Shown here in pieces: positions 53,196-62,155 of a stretch of 64,000 bases of DNA (the first letter of the stretch is position 1; the number at the start of each line of letters is the position of its first letter). Under the pieces are notes generated by a model. The model was given only the letters and a program-made list of their open reading frames with translations. It did not search any database and was not told the origin of the DNA. Both the position numbers and the translations under genes were made by a program. Where the stretch lies: positions 1 through 64,000 of the forward strand of contig JAJRVV010000087.1 of NCBI GenBank assembly GCA_024277135.1. Reading direction: 5' to 3'. This DNA is from Chloroflexota bacterium. Its GTDB lineage: Bacteria > Chloroflexota > Anaerolineae > Promineifilales > Promineifilaceae.

Positions 53196-54356
53196 ATGAC
53201 CCTTCCCCTTCCGGCCACGGCCGACATCGTCATCATCGGCGGCGGCGTTATGGGCGCCAGCATTGCCTACCATTTGGCCCAGCGCGGGCAAAAACATGTG
53301 TTGCTGCTGGAGCGAGATGAATTTTTTGGACAAGGGGCCACCGGCCGTTGCGCCGGCGGCGTCCGCTACCAGTTCGCCACCGAAGTTAACATTCGTCTGT
53401 CGCAGGCCAGCCTGCCCATGCTGGAGCGGTTTGAGGATGAGATTGGGCAAGCCATTGATTACCGGCAAATCGGTTATCTGTTTTTGTTGACCAACGAAGC
53501 GGACGTGGCCCGGTTTGAGCGCAACGTGGCTTTGCAGCGGCGGTTGGGCGCGCCCACCGAGTGGCTGAACGGCGACGAAATCCGCCGCCGTCTGCCGCAA
53601 ATGCGGCTGGATGATGTGTTGGCCGGGACGTTTTGCGCCAAAGATGGGCTGGTAGACCCGAATGGGGTGGTGATGGGCTACATCGGCGCAGCCAGGCGGC
53701 TGGGGGCGCAGGCGGTGACGGAGGCGGCGGTGACGGGAATTGAGGTGACAGCGGGGCGGGTGACGGCCGTTCACACCACCGCCGGAACCATCTCTACCCC
53801 CCTAGTCATCAACGCCGCCGGCCCCTGGGCCGCCCAAATCGGGGCGATGGCAGGCGTGGACATCCCCATCACCCCCATCCGCCGCCAGATGCTGACCACC
53901 ACCTCCCTGCCTCAAATTCCAGCCGATTTCCCCTTTGTCATTGATTTCGCCCAATCGCTCTATTTCCACCGGGAAGGGGAAGGGGTTTTAACCGGCATGT
54001 CCAACCCGGACGAGCCGCCCGGTTTTGACCAGCGGGTAGACCCTGACTGGGAACTGGTCGCCCTGGAAAAGGCCATTGAGCGGCTGCCCCTACTCGAAAA
54101 AGCGGGGTTGATAGCGCACTGGGCCGGTTTGTATGAGATGACACCGGACGCCCACCCCATTTACGGCCGTACCCCGGTAGACGGTTTCCTGGTTTGCGCC
54201 GGATTTTCGGGACATGGCTTTATGCACGGGCCGGTGTCCGGTTTGTTGATGGCCGAGATAGCGCTGGACGGCCGGGCGCAGACGGTGGATGTTTCCCTGT
54301 TGGATTACGGCCGTTTTGCCCAAAACCGCCTCATTCATGAATACAATGTGGTTTAA
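53196..54356 (+). CDS. FAD-dependent amine/amino-acid oxidoreductase (DAO family)
   Basis: The product is 386 aa. FAD motif DIVIIGGGVMGASIAYHLAQRG with Glu in LLLERDEFF, ATGRCAGGVRYQFATE, and C-terminal TPDAHPIYGRTPVDGFLVCAGFSGHGFMHGP. The GRxGG-like segment and end motif suggest the sarcosine/dimethylglycine or glycine oxidase subgroup. AGGAG precedes ATG 53196. Overlaps the binding-protein gene that follows, so oxidase and binding protein are made together. Confidence 0.87.
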   Translation: MTLPLPATADIVIIGGGVMGASIAYHLAQRGQKHVLLLERDEFFGQGATGRCAGGVRYQFATEVNIRLSQASLPMLERFEDEIGQAIDYRQIGYLFLLTNEADVARFERNVALQRRLGAPTEWLNGDEIRRRLPQMRLDDVLAGTFCAKDGLVDPNGVVMGYIGAARRLGAQAVTEAAVTGIEVTAGRVTAVHTTAGTISTPLVINAAGPWAAQIGAMAGVDIPITPIRRQMLTTTSLPQIPADFPFVIDFAQSLYFHREGEGVLTGMSNPDEPPGFDQRVDPDWELVALEKAIERLPLLEKAGLIAHWAGLYEMTPDAHPIYGRTPVDGFLVCAGFSGHGFMHGPVSGLLMAEIALDGRAQTVDVSLLDYGRFAQNRLIHEYNVV

Positions 54357-55587
54357 TCGGCGCCACGGGTTACTGCCTTTACTTTTGCTGTTGACGGTTG
54401 GCTTGACCGCCTGTTTGCGGACGGCGCTCACCTGCGACGATCCGCTGGGCTGCGTGGAAGCGCGCGCCAATCAAACCATCCGCATCGCCGCCTTGCTGCC
54501 CCTGAGCGGCAGCGGCGAATCGTTGGGCGAATTGGCGCGGAACGGCATTGATCTGGCGATTGCCGACCGCGGCGGCGGGCTGCTGAACCACCAGATTGAA
54601 CTGACGCTGTTTGATTCGGCTTGCCAGCCAGACACAGCCCAATCGGCCGCCGATGCCATCGTCGCCGACGCCCAAATTGTGGGGGTGGTGGGAACCATTT
54701 GCGCCAATGCCGCCCGCGCGGCCGTCGCCCAACTCAGCCCGGCCGGATTGACGATGATTTCTCCGGCCAATTCAGCCTCCAACCTGACCCGCCCTGACAG
54801 CCGTCAACCCGGTTATTTTCGCGCGGCCGTTTCACTGACCACACAAGGACAAATCGCCGCCCAATTCGCCTTCAATGAACTTTCGGCTCGGTCGGCGGCC
54901 ATCATCTACGATGACAGTGATTATGGAGACGAACTGCAAACGGCGTTTGCCGCCGCTTTTAAGGCGTTAGGCGGTCGCATCACCTTGCGCAGCCGCCGCC
55001 AAATTGAACTGACGACGGTGGAAGGCATTGTGAACAGCGTGGGACTGGGACGGCCAGATGTGCTGTACCTACCGCTGTTTGCGCCGGAAGCGGGCTTATT
55101 GGTGAATAAGCTGCGCCAGTCACCAGAGGTGGCGGTGACGGCCGTCCTGGGGACAGACAGCCTCTTTTTGCCAGAATTTGCCCTCAGCGCCGGGGCGGCG
55201 ACGGCCGGGGTGTATGTGTCGGGCACGGCCGTTTCCGGGCCGGATTATGAGGATTTTCTGGCGAGATGGGATGCGCGTTTTGACGAACGGCCGTCAGCCA
55301 CAGACGCGCTCATTCATCCCTTTGCCTATGACGCCGCCAACTTGCTGTTTGCCGCCGTGGAACAGGCAGCCCAGGTGGACAGCGGCGGACGGGCGCTGAT
55401 TGGCCGCTCCGCGCTGCGGCAGGCCATCGCCGATTTGGAACCGATGACCGGATTGACCGGGGCGGTGGCGTGTGACCCGTTTGGCGACTGTGCCTCCGCA
55501 ACGGCCGTCGGCATTTACCAGATCGCCGAGGCCGAGATTCGGGGTGAGCAGTGGCCGCCGCCGTTGGTGTGGCAGCCCGCCAATTAA
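54346..55587 (+). CDS. LivK-like ABC substrate-binding lipoprotein, orphan
   Basis: The product is 413 aa. Signal MWFNRRHGLLPLLLLLTVGL with lipobox LTAC, then IRIAALLPLSGSGESLGELA, GVVGTICANAARAAVAQLS and GLTMISPANSAS. It resembles the livK product at 44.8 kb but diverges widely. No permease follows, so it may share LivHMGF or act as a sensor for the flavoenzyme substrate. Start could also be ATG 54337. Confidence 0.83.
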   Translation: MWFNRRHGLLPLLLLLTVGLTACLRTALTCDDPLGCVEARANQTIRIAALLPLSGSGESLGELARNGIDLAIADRGGGLLNHQIELTLFDSACQPDTAQSAADAIVADAQIVGVVGTICANAARAAVAQLSPAGLTMISPANSASNLTRPDSRQPGYFRAAVSLTTQGQIAAQFAFNELSARSAAIIYDDSDYGDELQTAFAAAFKALGGRITLRSRRQIELTTVEGIVNSVGLGRPDVLYLPLFAPEAGLLVNKLRQSPEVAVTAVLGTDSLFLPEFALSAGAATAGVYVSGTAVSGPDYEDFLARWDARFDERPSATDALIHPFAYDAANLLFAAVEQAAQVDSGGRALIGRSALRQAIADLEPMTGLTGAVACDPFGDCASATAVGIYQIAEAEIRGEQWPPPLVWQPAN

Positions 55588-55592
55588 ACTGC

Positions 55593-55620
55593 TTGCCAAC
55601 CGTTCCCGACTTGCTATACT
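55593..55620 (+). promoter_or_regulatory. Predicted extended -10 promoter for the fused binding protein
   Basis: TTGCCA (55593-55598), 16-bp spacer, TGC-TATACT (55615-55620), 28 bp before ATG 55649. Confidence 0.55.
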
Positions 55621-55648
55621 CGCCCCACATTGTTTTGAAGGAACCCTT

Positions 55649-58069
55649 ATGTCAAGAATTTTGCGCCCTGTCTGGGTTTATTTGATGATGTTGCTGCTGG
55701 TTGCGGGTTGCGCCAATGATGGCCTGGAAACGGCCGCCACCCCCATTCCCTCTACCGTCACGCCTGCGGCCCAACCGACTGCGAGTACGGCCGTAGCCGC
55801 CCTCAACCGAGATTTCGTGGTGGTAGCTACCGACGCGCCCAACCTACCCTACACCGACTTCGACCAATTTGGCAGCGTCATCGGCTTTGACAACGATTTA
55901 ATGGCGCGACTGGCAGCCCTGGCCGAATTTGAGTATGAGTTTGTCGTCACACCCTATGAAGGGTTGCTGGACACCCTGGCCAGCCCGGCCAACACCGATT
56001 TCGACGCCGTTATTTCCAACCTGGTCATTCCCGATGATCCGCCCGAAAACATCACTTACACCAACCCGTATTTGGAGGTGGGGCAGGTGGTGGTGGTGCT
56101 GGCCGACGAGCAGGGCGTGCAAAGCTACCGCGACATCCAGCCCGGCATGGCCGTCGGCGTCGCCGCCAACAGCAGCGGTTCCGACGCGGCGCGGGATGTA
56201 TTGAATTTGTCGCCCACGGACATCGTGGAATTTGACACGACCACCGACGCCCTGCAAGCGCTCACCGACGGCCAGGTGAGCGCCGCCATTATTGACAGTT
56301 ACACCGCCGAACATTTCGTCAACGCCTTTCCCGAACAAATCAAAATTGCCGGCAGCGAAGCGGGGCGGGACGCCTGGATCACGCGCAAAGCGTATGGCAT
56401 CGCGGTGGCAAGCCACAATCAAGAACTGCTAGATAAACTAAACGACGCCATCGCCCAGTCGCAAAGCGACCAGACGATTGACCGGCTCATCGTGGCCTGG
56501 CTCATCCCGGAGGAGCGAATTGACCCCGGCGAACCCCGTCTGGGCACGCCGGCCAGCGAGTTGATCATCGGCATTTTGGCAACCCAGGTGGATATGGACC
56601 CGTCCAGCGACCCGGATTTGGTGGATTGGGAGCTAAAAATCAACACGATGAGCGGCTTGTTTATCGTGAATAGCGACAGCGAGATTGTGCCTATGCTGGC
56701 AGCGGATTTCCCCGAAATTTCTGAGGACAAGTTGGAGTATACCTTCCGGCTGCGGCCGGGCTTGCGTTTCCCCGATGGCAGCGAGTTTACGGCGGAGGAT
56801 GTGAAGTGGGCGATTGATCGCTCGGCCCGGCTGGGCAGCTTTTTGGTGAACAGCTATCTCAAGGACAGCAATGACAATAGTTTTGCCGATGAGGATGCGG
56901 TGCAGGTGATTGATTCGTTGACGGTGAAGATAGCGCTGCAAGAGCCGACCGGGTATTTTCTCAGCTTGTTGGCGACGCCGCCTTATTTCCCCATCAGCAG
57001 TGAATGTTATCTGGAAACGTGGGATCCGTTGAGCGCTTGCGGCGGCATTGGCCCGTACACAATCGCCACCTGGTCGCCAAATGACCGGATGCGGCTGAAG
57101 GCGAACCCGGAATGGCCGGGACGTCCGTCGCCCGCGTTTGAGAATATCCAGATTCGTTTTTATCAGGATGCGGAGAGTATGCGCCGCTCCCTGGCCGAAT
57201 TTCAATCCATTGATATGGCCTGGACGGGGCTGCCTTATGCGGACGTGGTGGAAATGCGCCGTCTCGATTTGGACGAAGATGGCGCCGTCGATTTCAAAAG
57301 TTGGCAGGGGACGGCCGCGTTTAAGAGCTACCTCATTTTTGAGCAGGACACCCCGCCCTGGAATGACGCGCGGGTGCGTCGGGCAGCGGCTTATGCGGTG
57401 GATCGGGAGGCGCTGGCGCAGGATGTGTTTGCCAACGGCCGTACCCCCTTGTTCAGCCCGGTACCCACCGGCGTGCCTGGTTCGGCCGCCGTGTTCCCGC
57501 AACGTGATTTGGACATGGCGCGTTCGTTGTTGCAGCAGGCGGGCTATTCGGAAGCACGGCCGTTAGCCATCACCCTTTGGTACAACAACGACGCCCACTA
57601 CACCCCGTTGGAAGCGGCCTACGCCGAAGCGATCAAAGCCCAGCTAGAGGAAACCGGCATTTTCCAGGTGACGTTGGCCAGCGAAGTCTGGGACACCTAC
57701 CGGGCGCAGTTGGGGCAATGCAACTACCCCGCCTACCTGTTAGGCTGGCCCACGCCCGGCCGTCCCGCCAGCTATCTGGATATAACCAGTTGGACGGATT
57801 TCTTCATCCAAAACACCAGTACCGGCTTTTGCTCTAATTATGAAAGCGCCCAAATGGATCAGTTAGCGGCGTTGGCGCTGGCAGAAACGGACACGGAACA
57901 GCGAAATACGCTGTATGCCCAAATTCAGACGCTTTGGGCCGAAGATTTACCCACCTTGGATTTGCTCCAGGAGCCGCGACACGCCCTTTCGCTGGACAAG
58001 GTGGACGGCGTTACCGTGGACGGCCTGGGCTTGATGCATTATGAGTTGCTGACAAAAAGCGGGGGATAG
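55649..58069 (+). CDS. Fused solute-binding lipoprotein: family 3 plus family 5 domains
   Basis: The product is 806 aa. Lipobox VAGC at about residue 21, a Thr/Pro linker, then an amino-acid-type family 3 domain (about 55-295; VVATDAPNLPYTDFD, IGFDNDLMARLAALA, PYEGLLDTL) and a peptide-type family 5 domain (about 305-795; YTFRLRPGLRFPDGSEFTAEDV, GGIGPYTIATW, FKSYLIFEQDTPPWNDARVRRA, AAYAVDREALAQ). These families normally occur as separate proteins. No permease gene adjoins. Possibly a receptor binding two ligands. AAGGAA precedes ATG 55649. Confidence 0.85.
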   Translation: MSRILRPVWVYLMMLLLVAGCANDGLETAATPIPSTVTPAAQPTASTAVAALNRDFVVVATDAPNLPYTDFDQFGSVIGFDNDLMARLAALAEFEYEFVVTPYEGLLDTLASPANTDFDAVISNLVIPDDPPENITYTNPYLEVGQVVVVLADEQGVQSYRDIQPGMAVGVAANSSGSDAARDVLNLSPTDIVEFDTTTDALQALTDGQVSAAIIDSYTAEHFVNAFPEQIKIAGSEAGRDAWITRKAYGIAVASHNQELLDKLNDAIAQSQSDQTIDRLIVAWLIPEERIDPGEPRLGTPASELIIGILATQVDMDPSSDPDLVDWELKINTMSGLFIVNSDSEIVPMLAADFPEISEDKLEYTFRLRPGLRFPDGSEFTAEDVKWAIDRSARLGSFLVNSYLKDSNDNSFADEDAVQVIDSLTVKIALQEPTGYFLSLLATPPYFPISSECYLETWDPLSACGGIGPYTIATWSPNDRMRLKANPEWPGRPSPAFENIQIRFYQDAESMRRSLAEFQSIDMAWTGLPYADVVEMRRLDLDEDGAVDFKSWQGTAAFKSYLIFEQDTPPWNDARVRRAAAYAVDREALAQDVFANGRTPLFSPVPTGVPGSAAVFPQRDLDMARSLLQQAGYSEARPLAITLWYNNDAHYTPLEAAYAEAIKAQLEETGIFQVTLASEVWDTYRAQLGQCNYPAYLLGWPTPGRPASYLDITSWTDFFIQNTSTGFCSNYESAQMDQLAALALAETDTEQRNTLYAQIQTLWAEDLPTLDLLQEPRHALSLDKVDGVTVDGLGLMHYELLTKSGG

Positions 58070-58073
58070 CTGA

Positions 58074-58150
58074 GTGTTCAGTAAACAGTAATCAGTGTTC
58101 AGTCAGCGCATACTGAACACTGAATCACTGAACACCGAATACCGAATACT
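58074..58150. repeat. CAGTNNN heptamer repeat, inverted halves
   Basis: Forward GTTCAGTAAACAGTAATCAGT is followed by inverted ACTGAACACTGAATCACTGA and ACCGAATACCGAATACTGA. Located between convergent genes; the last unit touches the PlsY stop codon (TGA within TGATCAGT on the minus strand). Confidence 0.8.
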
Positions 58151-58152
58151 GA

Positions 58153-58824
58153 TCATTTCTGCTGGCGGGCTTTGAGCCGCTTGGCGCGAGGGCCGACGAT
58201 GCGCTCCGTGCCATTTATGAGCCGTTTGATGTTGGGACGTAAGGCCCACACCACGATGGCGGCGGTGGCGATGCCGCCGATGATGTATGCCAGAGTGCCA
58301 TCATACTCACCTACCCCGGCAAAATATAAAACGGCAAAGCTGATGGGGATGATGGCGGCCATCGTCATGGAAGCGACGGAGGCCATGCCCAAACCGATCA
58401 ACATGGCGATCATAGTGAGGAAGCCGATGGGGAACATGGGCCACCAGATAGCGGTGGCCCAGCCTACGTTGGGGCCAGTGCCGGCGCCGCCTTTCCATTT
58501 GAGGAAGATGGACCAATTGTGGCCGATGACGGACATGACGCCGCAAATGATGAGCGCCCATGGCAGCAAAGAATCGCCCAAGGGGCCGCCAAGGATCCAG
58601 CGGGTGATCCAGATGCCGGCAAATCCTTTGAATACGTCGCTTAACCCGGTGAGGACACCGACGCTGACGCCGGCGGCGCGCAAGGAGTTGGTGCCGCCGG
58701 TACGGCCGCTACCGAATTCGGTCAGGTTGATGCCTTTTTTGATGCGGACATACAGGTAGCCGAAAGGAACAGCCCCGGCCAGGTAGCCGATTAATCCGGC
58801 GATGATGAAGTATATTGCGTTCAA
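58153..58824 (-). CDS. plsY: Glycerol-3-phosphate acyltransferase PlsY
   Basis: The product is 223 aa with about five membrane helices. Motif 1 LAGAVPFGYLYVRI and GSGRTGGTNSLRAAG, motif 2 GHNWSIFLKWKGGAGTGPNVG, motif 3 near IGLGMASVASMTMAAI. It uses the acyl-phosphate from PlsX to acylate glycerol-3-phosphate. The usual GSGNxGATN is GSGRTGGTN here, within the range seen in distant PlsY proteins. Confidence 0.9.
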   Translation of the reverse strand: MNAIYFIIAGLIGYLAGAVPFGYLYVRIKKGINLTEFGSGRTGGTNSLRAAGVSVGVLTGLSDVFKGFAGIWITRWILGGPLGDSLLPWALIICGVMSVIGHNWSIFLKWKGGAGTGPNVGWATAIWWPMFPIGFLTMIAMLIGLGMASVASMTMAAIIPISFAVLYFAGVGEYDGTLAYIIGGIATAAIVVWALRPNIKRLINGTERIVGPRAKRLKARQQK

Positions 58825-58904
58825 TGTGACCTTCCTTCGTTTGACTTGTGCGGGTTCAGTTTATTGCATCCTATAAAACACGCCAAACAGCTTGAGGTTG
58901 CTGA

Positions 58905-59318
58905 TCAGGTGATGGTTAGCTTGATTTCAGTGACACGGCCGTCTCTGATGGCAAAAGCGCGGGCAGTGGGAGCGTTACGTTTTTGCAGGGAGACGATGAT
59001 GGCAGCTGCATCAGGATAGTATGCCTGGGCGATGTCGGTGGCAGACGGATGTTCCGGCCCTTGCGGATGCGAATGAAAAAAGGCCGCTATCTCCTGTTCA
59101 CGATCTTCAATTTCCAGCATGGCCGCCAGTTGTTGCCGGGGATCCATCTCGTAGGCGGTCATGCTCTCCAGAATGTTGTCAATCGGGTAGAAAGCTGTCG
59201 CCTCACGGCCGCTTCCAGCCAGGATGCCACACGCTTCCAATGGGTAGTGGGTTTGTAAGTGGGCCAGCATTTGATCGTATAACGGCCGTGTCAGCCGAAT
59301 CTCGTGTTTGTGCAACAT
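58905..59318 (-). CDS. MPN/JAB-domain (M67) metallopeptidase-like protein
   Basis: The product is 137 aa. JAMM motif complete: Glu in PLEACGILAG, then FFHSHPQGPEHPSATD with both His and Asp. Bacterial single-domain members cleave ubiquitin-like or sulfur-carrier proteins, or cysteine adducts. ATG 59318 starts the conserved MLHKHEI; upstream in-frame residues fall in the terminator hairpin. No sulfur-carrier gene adjoins. Confidence 0.85.
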   Translation of the reverse strand: MLHKHEIRLTRPLYDQMLAHLQTHYPLEACGILAGSGREATAFYPIDNILESMTAYEMDPRQQLAAMLEIEDREQEIAAFFHSHPQGPEHPSATDIAQAYYPDAAAIIVSLQKRNAPTARAFAIRDGRVTEIKLTIT

Positions 59319-59330
59319 ACCGGGCAAAAT

Positions 59331-59370
59331 AATAAAAGCCGAATTGACCAAAAGCAGTCAATTCGGCTTT
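59331..59370 (-). terminator. Terminator downstream of ferredoxin gene
   Basis: Perfect 14-bp arms AAAGCCGAATTGAC and GTCAATTCGGCTTT with an 8-nt loop (59335-59370). On the minus strand the stem is followed by TTATTATTTT. It ends the ferredoxin transcript (59819-59412). Confidence 0.8.
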
Positions 59371-59411
59371 ATGCGCGTCAATATCTCCCGAAAAAACGGG
59401 GGGACAAATGA

Positions 59412-59819
59412 TTAGTCGAGCGCGTCGTAGCCCGGCCCTTCCGAGAAGAACTCGTAATTCGGCGCAATATCTTCGGTGAGATCAAAAACCTCGCCGCCGG
59501 CCAACTGCTTGGCATTCAGCAATTTTACTTCGTGGCCGTCAATTTCACCGGCAAAAGGTTGGCCGTCGGCCAGCAGCTCTTTGGTGTTGGCGATCCAGAC
59601 ACCTTCTGGCGCTTCATAGTCAAACGGCACTTCTTCTTCGGGGAAGATAGCTTCGTAGGGACATTCGGGAACGCAAGCGCCACAATCAATGCAGGTGTCG
59701 GGATCGATGTACAGCCAGGGCCATTCCGTTTCGGGAATACCTAAAACCATGCATTCGACCGGGCAAACCTCAACACAAGCAGTGTCGCGCAAGCAAAGTC
59801 TGGTAACGATATGAGTCAT
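59412..59819 (-). CDS. Ferredoxin with two iron-sulfur cluster motifs
   Basis: The product is 135 aa. CLRDTACVEVCPVECM and CIDCGACVPECPYEAI give two cluster sites, the first with the CxxxxxCxxxCP spacing of 7Fe/8Fe ferredoxins. A C-terminal acidic domain of about 70 residues (EVPFDYEAPEGVW, EVKLLNAKQL) is longer than in FdxA. Electron carrier; partner unknown. Monocistronic with its own terminator. Confidence 0.9.
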   Translation of the reverse strand: MTHIVTRLCLRDTACVEVCPVECMVLGIPETEWPWLYIDPDTCIDCGACVPECPYEAIFPEEEVPFDYEAPEGVWIANTKELLADGQPFAGEIDGHEVKLLNAKQLAGGEVFDLTEDIAPNYEFFSEGPGYDALD

Positions 59820-60049
59820 GAGTGGTCTCCTTCACAATTTGAAAGCAGGTTGATTTGAAGCGGATTGACCATGCGCCGGTAGCTTGTTACCATTGGCACG
59901 ATGGTCGCTGACCACATTCTAGCCACACACTTTTGCTTTGTCAACATGATTTGCAGGGTCGCAATTGATGGGTCGAACTCGTGTGCGGGCAATTGGGAAA
60001 ACGGCCGTCTCCCATCATCCTTTTCGTCCCAGGCCAATGGTTGGTAAAC

Positions 60050-61015
60050 ATGGAACAAACACAACCTGAACCCCGCTTTTCCCCTGTTTTGGTGCTGACT
60101 TTTGGCGTTTTTGCCATCTCGTTCGGCTCCATCTTCATTCGACTGGCGTATAATGAAAATGTGCCGCCCTTGGTGATCGCCGTCTGGCGCACCGGGCTGG
60201 CCTCTCTCTTTTTGCTGCCGCTGGCGTTGGCGCGCAAGCGGGCAGAACTGGCGCAGTTAACCCGAACGGATTGGGGATGGGCTTTGCTGTCCGGCGGCAT
60301 GTTGGGGCTGCATTTTGGCAGTTGGGTGTCGTCCCTCTTGTACACCACCATCACCAGTTCGACGGTGTTGGTGACGACTTCGCCGCTGTGGGTGGCGGCC
60401 GCTTCCCCCTTTTTTCTGAAGGAGTCGCTGTCGCGCCCGCTGAAAATCGGCACGGCCATGGCGCTGGTGGGCAGTGTGGCAGTGGGGTTGGGCGATGTGT
60501 TGGCGGTGCCGGACGGCCGTCTCGCGTTCAACCTGGCGCAGCCCTCTGGAGCCAACCCCATGCTGGGCAACGGCCTGGCCTTGATTGGCGCGGCGGCAGC
60601 GGCGGCGTATCTGCTGATTGGCCGCCGGCTGCGCCCCAAACTCTCCTTGCTTAGCTACACGGCCGTCGTTTATGGCATGGCCGCCCTGACTTTGCTGGTC
60701 GCCACTCTGTCAGCAGGCGAACCGCTGTTTGCTTACAGCCCCAGAGCCTATCTGCTGTTCTTGCTGATGGCGATCTTCCCCCAACTCATCGGCCACTCCT
60801 CATTTAACTGGGCGCTGGGCTATCTGCCCGCCGCCTACGTGTCGGTAGCCGTCATCAGTGAGCCGGTGGGGGCCACCATTTTGGCGATTTTGCTGTTTCG
60901 GGAGATTCCAGGGCCGGTGGTGATTGCTGGCAGTTTGTTCATTTTGGCGGGCGTGGTCAAGGCGTCCCAACGAGAGGCAGAAGCATTAAGGGAGACGACT
61001 GGTAACGCGGCCTAA
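60050..61015 (+). CDS. DMT-superfamily (EamA) transporter
   Basis: The product is 321 aa with ten membrane helices in two EamA repeats (AISFGSIFIRLAYNENVPPL; VYGMAALTLLVATLSA), ending AYVSVAVISEPVGATILAILL. The family exports amino acids, nucleosides or other small metabolites. ATG 60050 chosen; an ATG-free upstream extension to 59981 is not conserved-looking. The 3' end overlaps the convergent sodX gene by 30 bp. Confidence 0.88.
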   Translation: MEQTQPEPRFSPVLVLTFGVFAISFGSIFIRLAYNENVPPLVIAVWRTGLASLFLLPLALARKRAELAQLTRTDWGWALLSGGMLGLHFGSWVSSLLYTTITSSTVLVTTSPLWVAAASPFFLKESLSRPLKIGTAMALVGSVAVGLGDVLAVPDGRLAFNLAQPSGANPMLGNGLALIGAAAAAAYLLIGRRLRPKLSLLSYTAVVYGMAALTLLVATLSAGEPLFAYSPRAYLLFLLMAIFPQLIGHSSFNWALGYLPAAYVSVAVISEPVGATILAILLFREIPGPVVIAGSLFILAGVVKASQREAEALRETTGNAA

Positions 61016-61327
61016 AATTTTGTCGGGGAGGAAACGGCCGTAAACCCGACTGTCGCTGCTTTGGTCTGGATTATCGCCGATGAGGGAGAGACGGCCGTGC
61101 CCATCCACCTCTTGCACTCGTTTGATGATCCACAAATCAGGCTGATCGGGATGGCACGTCACCACCACATCCCCCGGCTGCGGCGATTGGCGGCGATACG
61201 CCCGCCGATCCACCAACACCTCATCCCCCGGCGCTAAACCCGGCAGCATAGAAACTCCGGTGACGCGCACGCGCCACCGGAGCCGCAATAACCAGAGTGC
61301 AAACTCTTTGATGTCGCTTTCTTTCAC
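60986..61327 (-). CDS. sodX: Nickel-type superoxide dismutase maturation protease
   Basis: The product is 113 aa, a small S26 signal-peptidase-like enzyme. Catalytic Ser in VTGVSMLPGLAPGDEVLVDR and Lys in IIKRVQEV, with SLIGDNPDQSSDSR as conserved box. It removes the SodN propeptide to expose the nickel-binding His. It lies 6 bp after sodN, the standard sodNX pair. Confidence 0.92.
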   Translation of the reverse strand: MKESDIKEFALWLLRLRWRVRVTGVSMLPGLAPGDEVLVDRRAYRRQSPQPGDVVVTCHPDQPDLWIIKRVQEVDGHGRLSLIGDNPDQSSDSRVYGRFLPDKILGRVTSRLP

Positions 61328-61333
61328 ATTCGC

Positions 61334-61792
61334 TTAGCTGGCCGTGTAATACGTCACATCCCGCCCTTTGGTGGCCCAGAAAATGTTGTGGATGTCTTGA
61401 ATGGCCGCCATCAACGCTTCCGCCTTCTCCAGGTTGGCCCCCACCTTGGCCGCCGAGCAGAGCTTGGCTGCCTGCCAGAACTTGTCGTGCAAATCCGGGT
61501 ATGCTTCCAGATGAACCGGCTTGAAATAATCCGTCCACAACACCAGCAGTTCCGTTTTGGCGATGTGCGCCTGCTCTTCCTTGATGGCGATGTAGCGGGA
61601 GAGGGTGTTAGCGGTGGCGTGGCTGCCATCGCCAGGGTCCAGCGCCAGGATTTTTTTGGTCATGGACAAAACCGCTTCGGCGGCGATGCGAGCCGAGGCG
61701 GGATCATAGACGCCGCAGGGACCGTCGCAGTGAGCGCTGACTGTATCCTGAGCTGGGAACCGATTCCGAATTTGAGTTAAGAGGGTTTTCAT
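61334..61792 (-). CDS. sodN: Nickel superoxide dismutase
   Basis: The product is 152 aa. The nickel hook HCDGPCGVYDP begins at His21; residues 1-20 form the propeptide (cleavage expected after Ala20). Cys22 and Cys26 bind nickel. The helical remainder (DLHDKFWQAAKLCSAAKVGA) is typical. It dismutates superoxide in the cytoplasm. GGAAGG precedes the ATG. Confidence 0.95.
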   Translation of the reverse strand: MKTLLTQIRNRFPAQDTVSAHCDGPCGVYDPASARIAAEAVLSMTKKILALDPGDGSHATANTLSRYIAIKEEQAHIAKTELLVLWTDYFKPVHLEAYPDLHDKFWQAAKLCSAAKVGANLEKAEALMAAIQDIHNIFWATKGRDVTYYTAS

Positions 61793-62155
61793 GACTACCT
61801 TCCTTTTTATGTGATTATGTGGCGAGGATTCGCCAAGTTTTTTAGACTTAACAGGTTTCGACTAAAGAGAGCGCCTGTCAGAATGCTTCAAAAAAACCTG
61901 TCAGGTCTTGTACGCACGTTGTTGACAATGTTTGTATCAGTAATACACCGGGCTGTCTAACGTTTCCTCAACTTCCCTCATCTGGTTTTAAGGCCGCTTT
62001 GTTAAAAGGTCGCTTTGTTAACGCGACGCATACGCGCCTTTTACTAAATTCTAACGGGATTGACTTACAGTAACTCTGTCCATTTTCGAGGATAAATTGC
62101 ATATATGAAACTGGCGGTAGTTTATTCATCAACACCGCCAGAGGGAGAGATACAG
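61793..62155 (+). promoter_or_regulatory. sodN-dnaK divergent region with leader hairpin
   Basis: The 363-bp gap holds TTGACT at 62060-62065 without a well-spaced -10 box, and a perfect 8-bp stem CTGGCGGT/ACCGCCAG (62111-62118, 62134-62141) ending at the GAGGGAGAG ribosome-binding site of dnaK. No CIRCE element was seen. The hairpin could restrict initiation at low temperature. Confidence 0.45.

Noticed and set aside
61793-62155. CIRCE/HrcA operator before dnaK
   Set aside because: No TTAGCACTC-N9-GAGTGCTAA match was found in the region.
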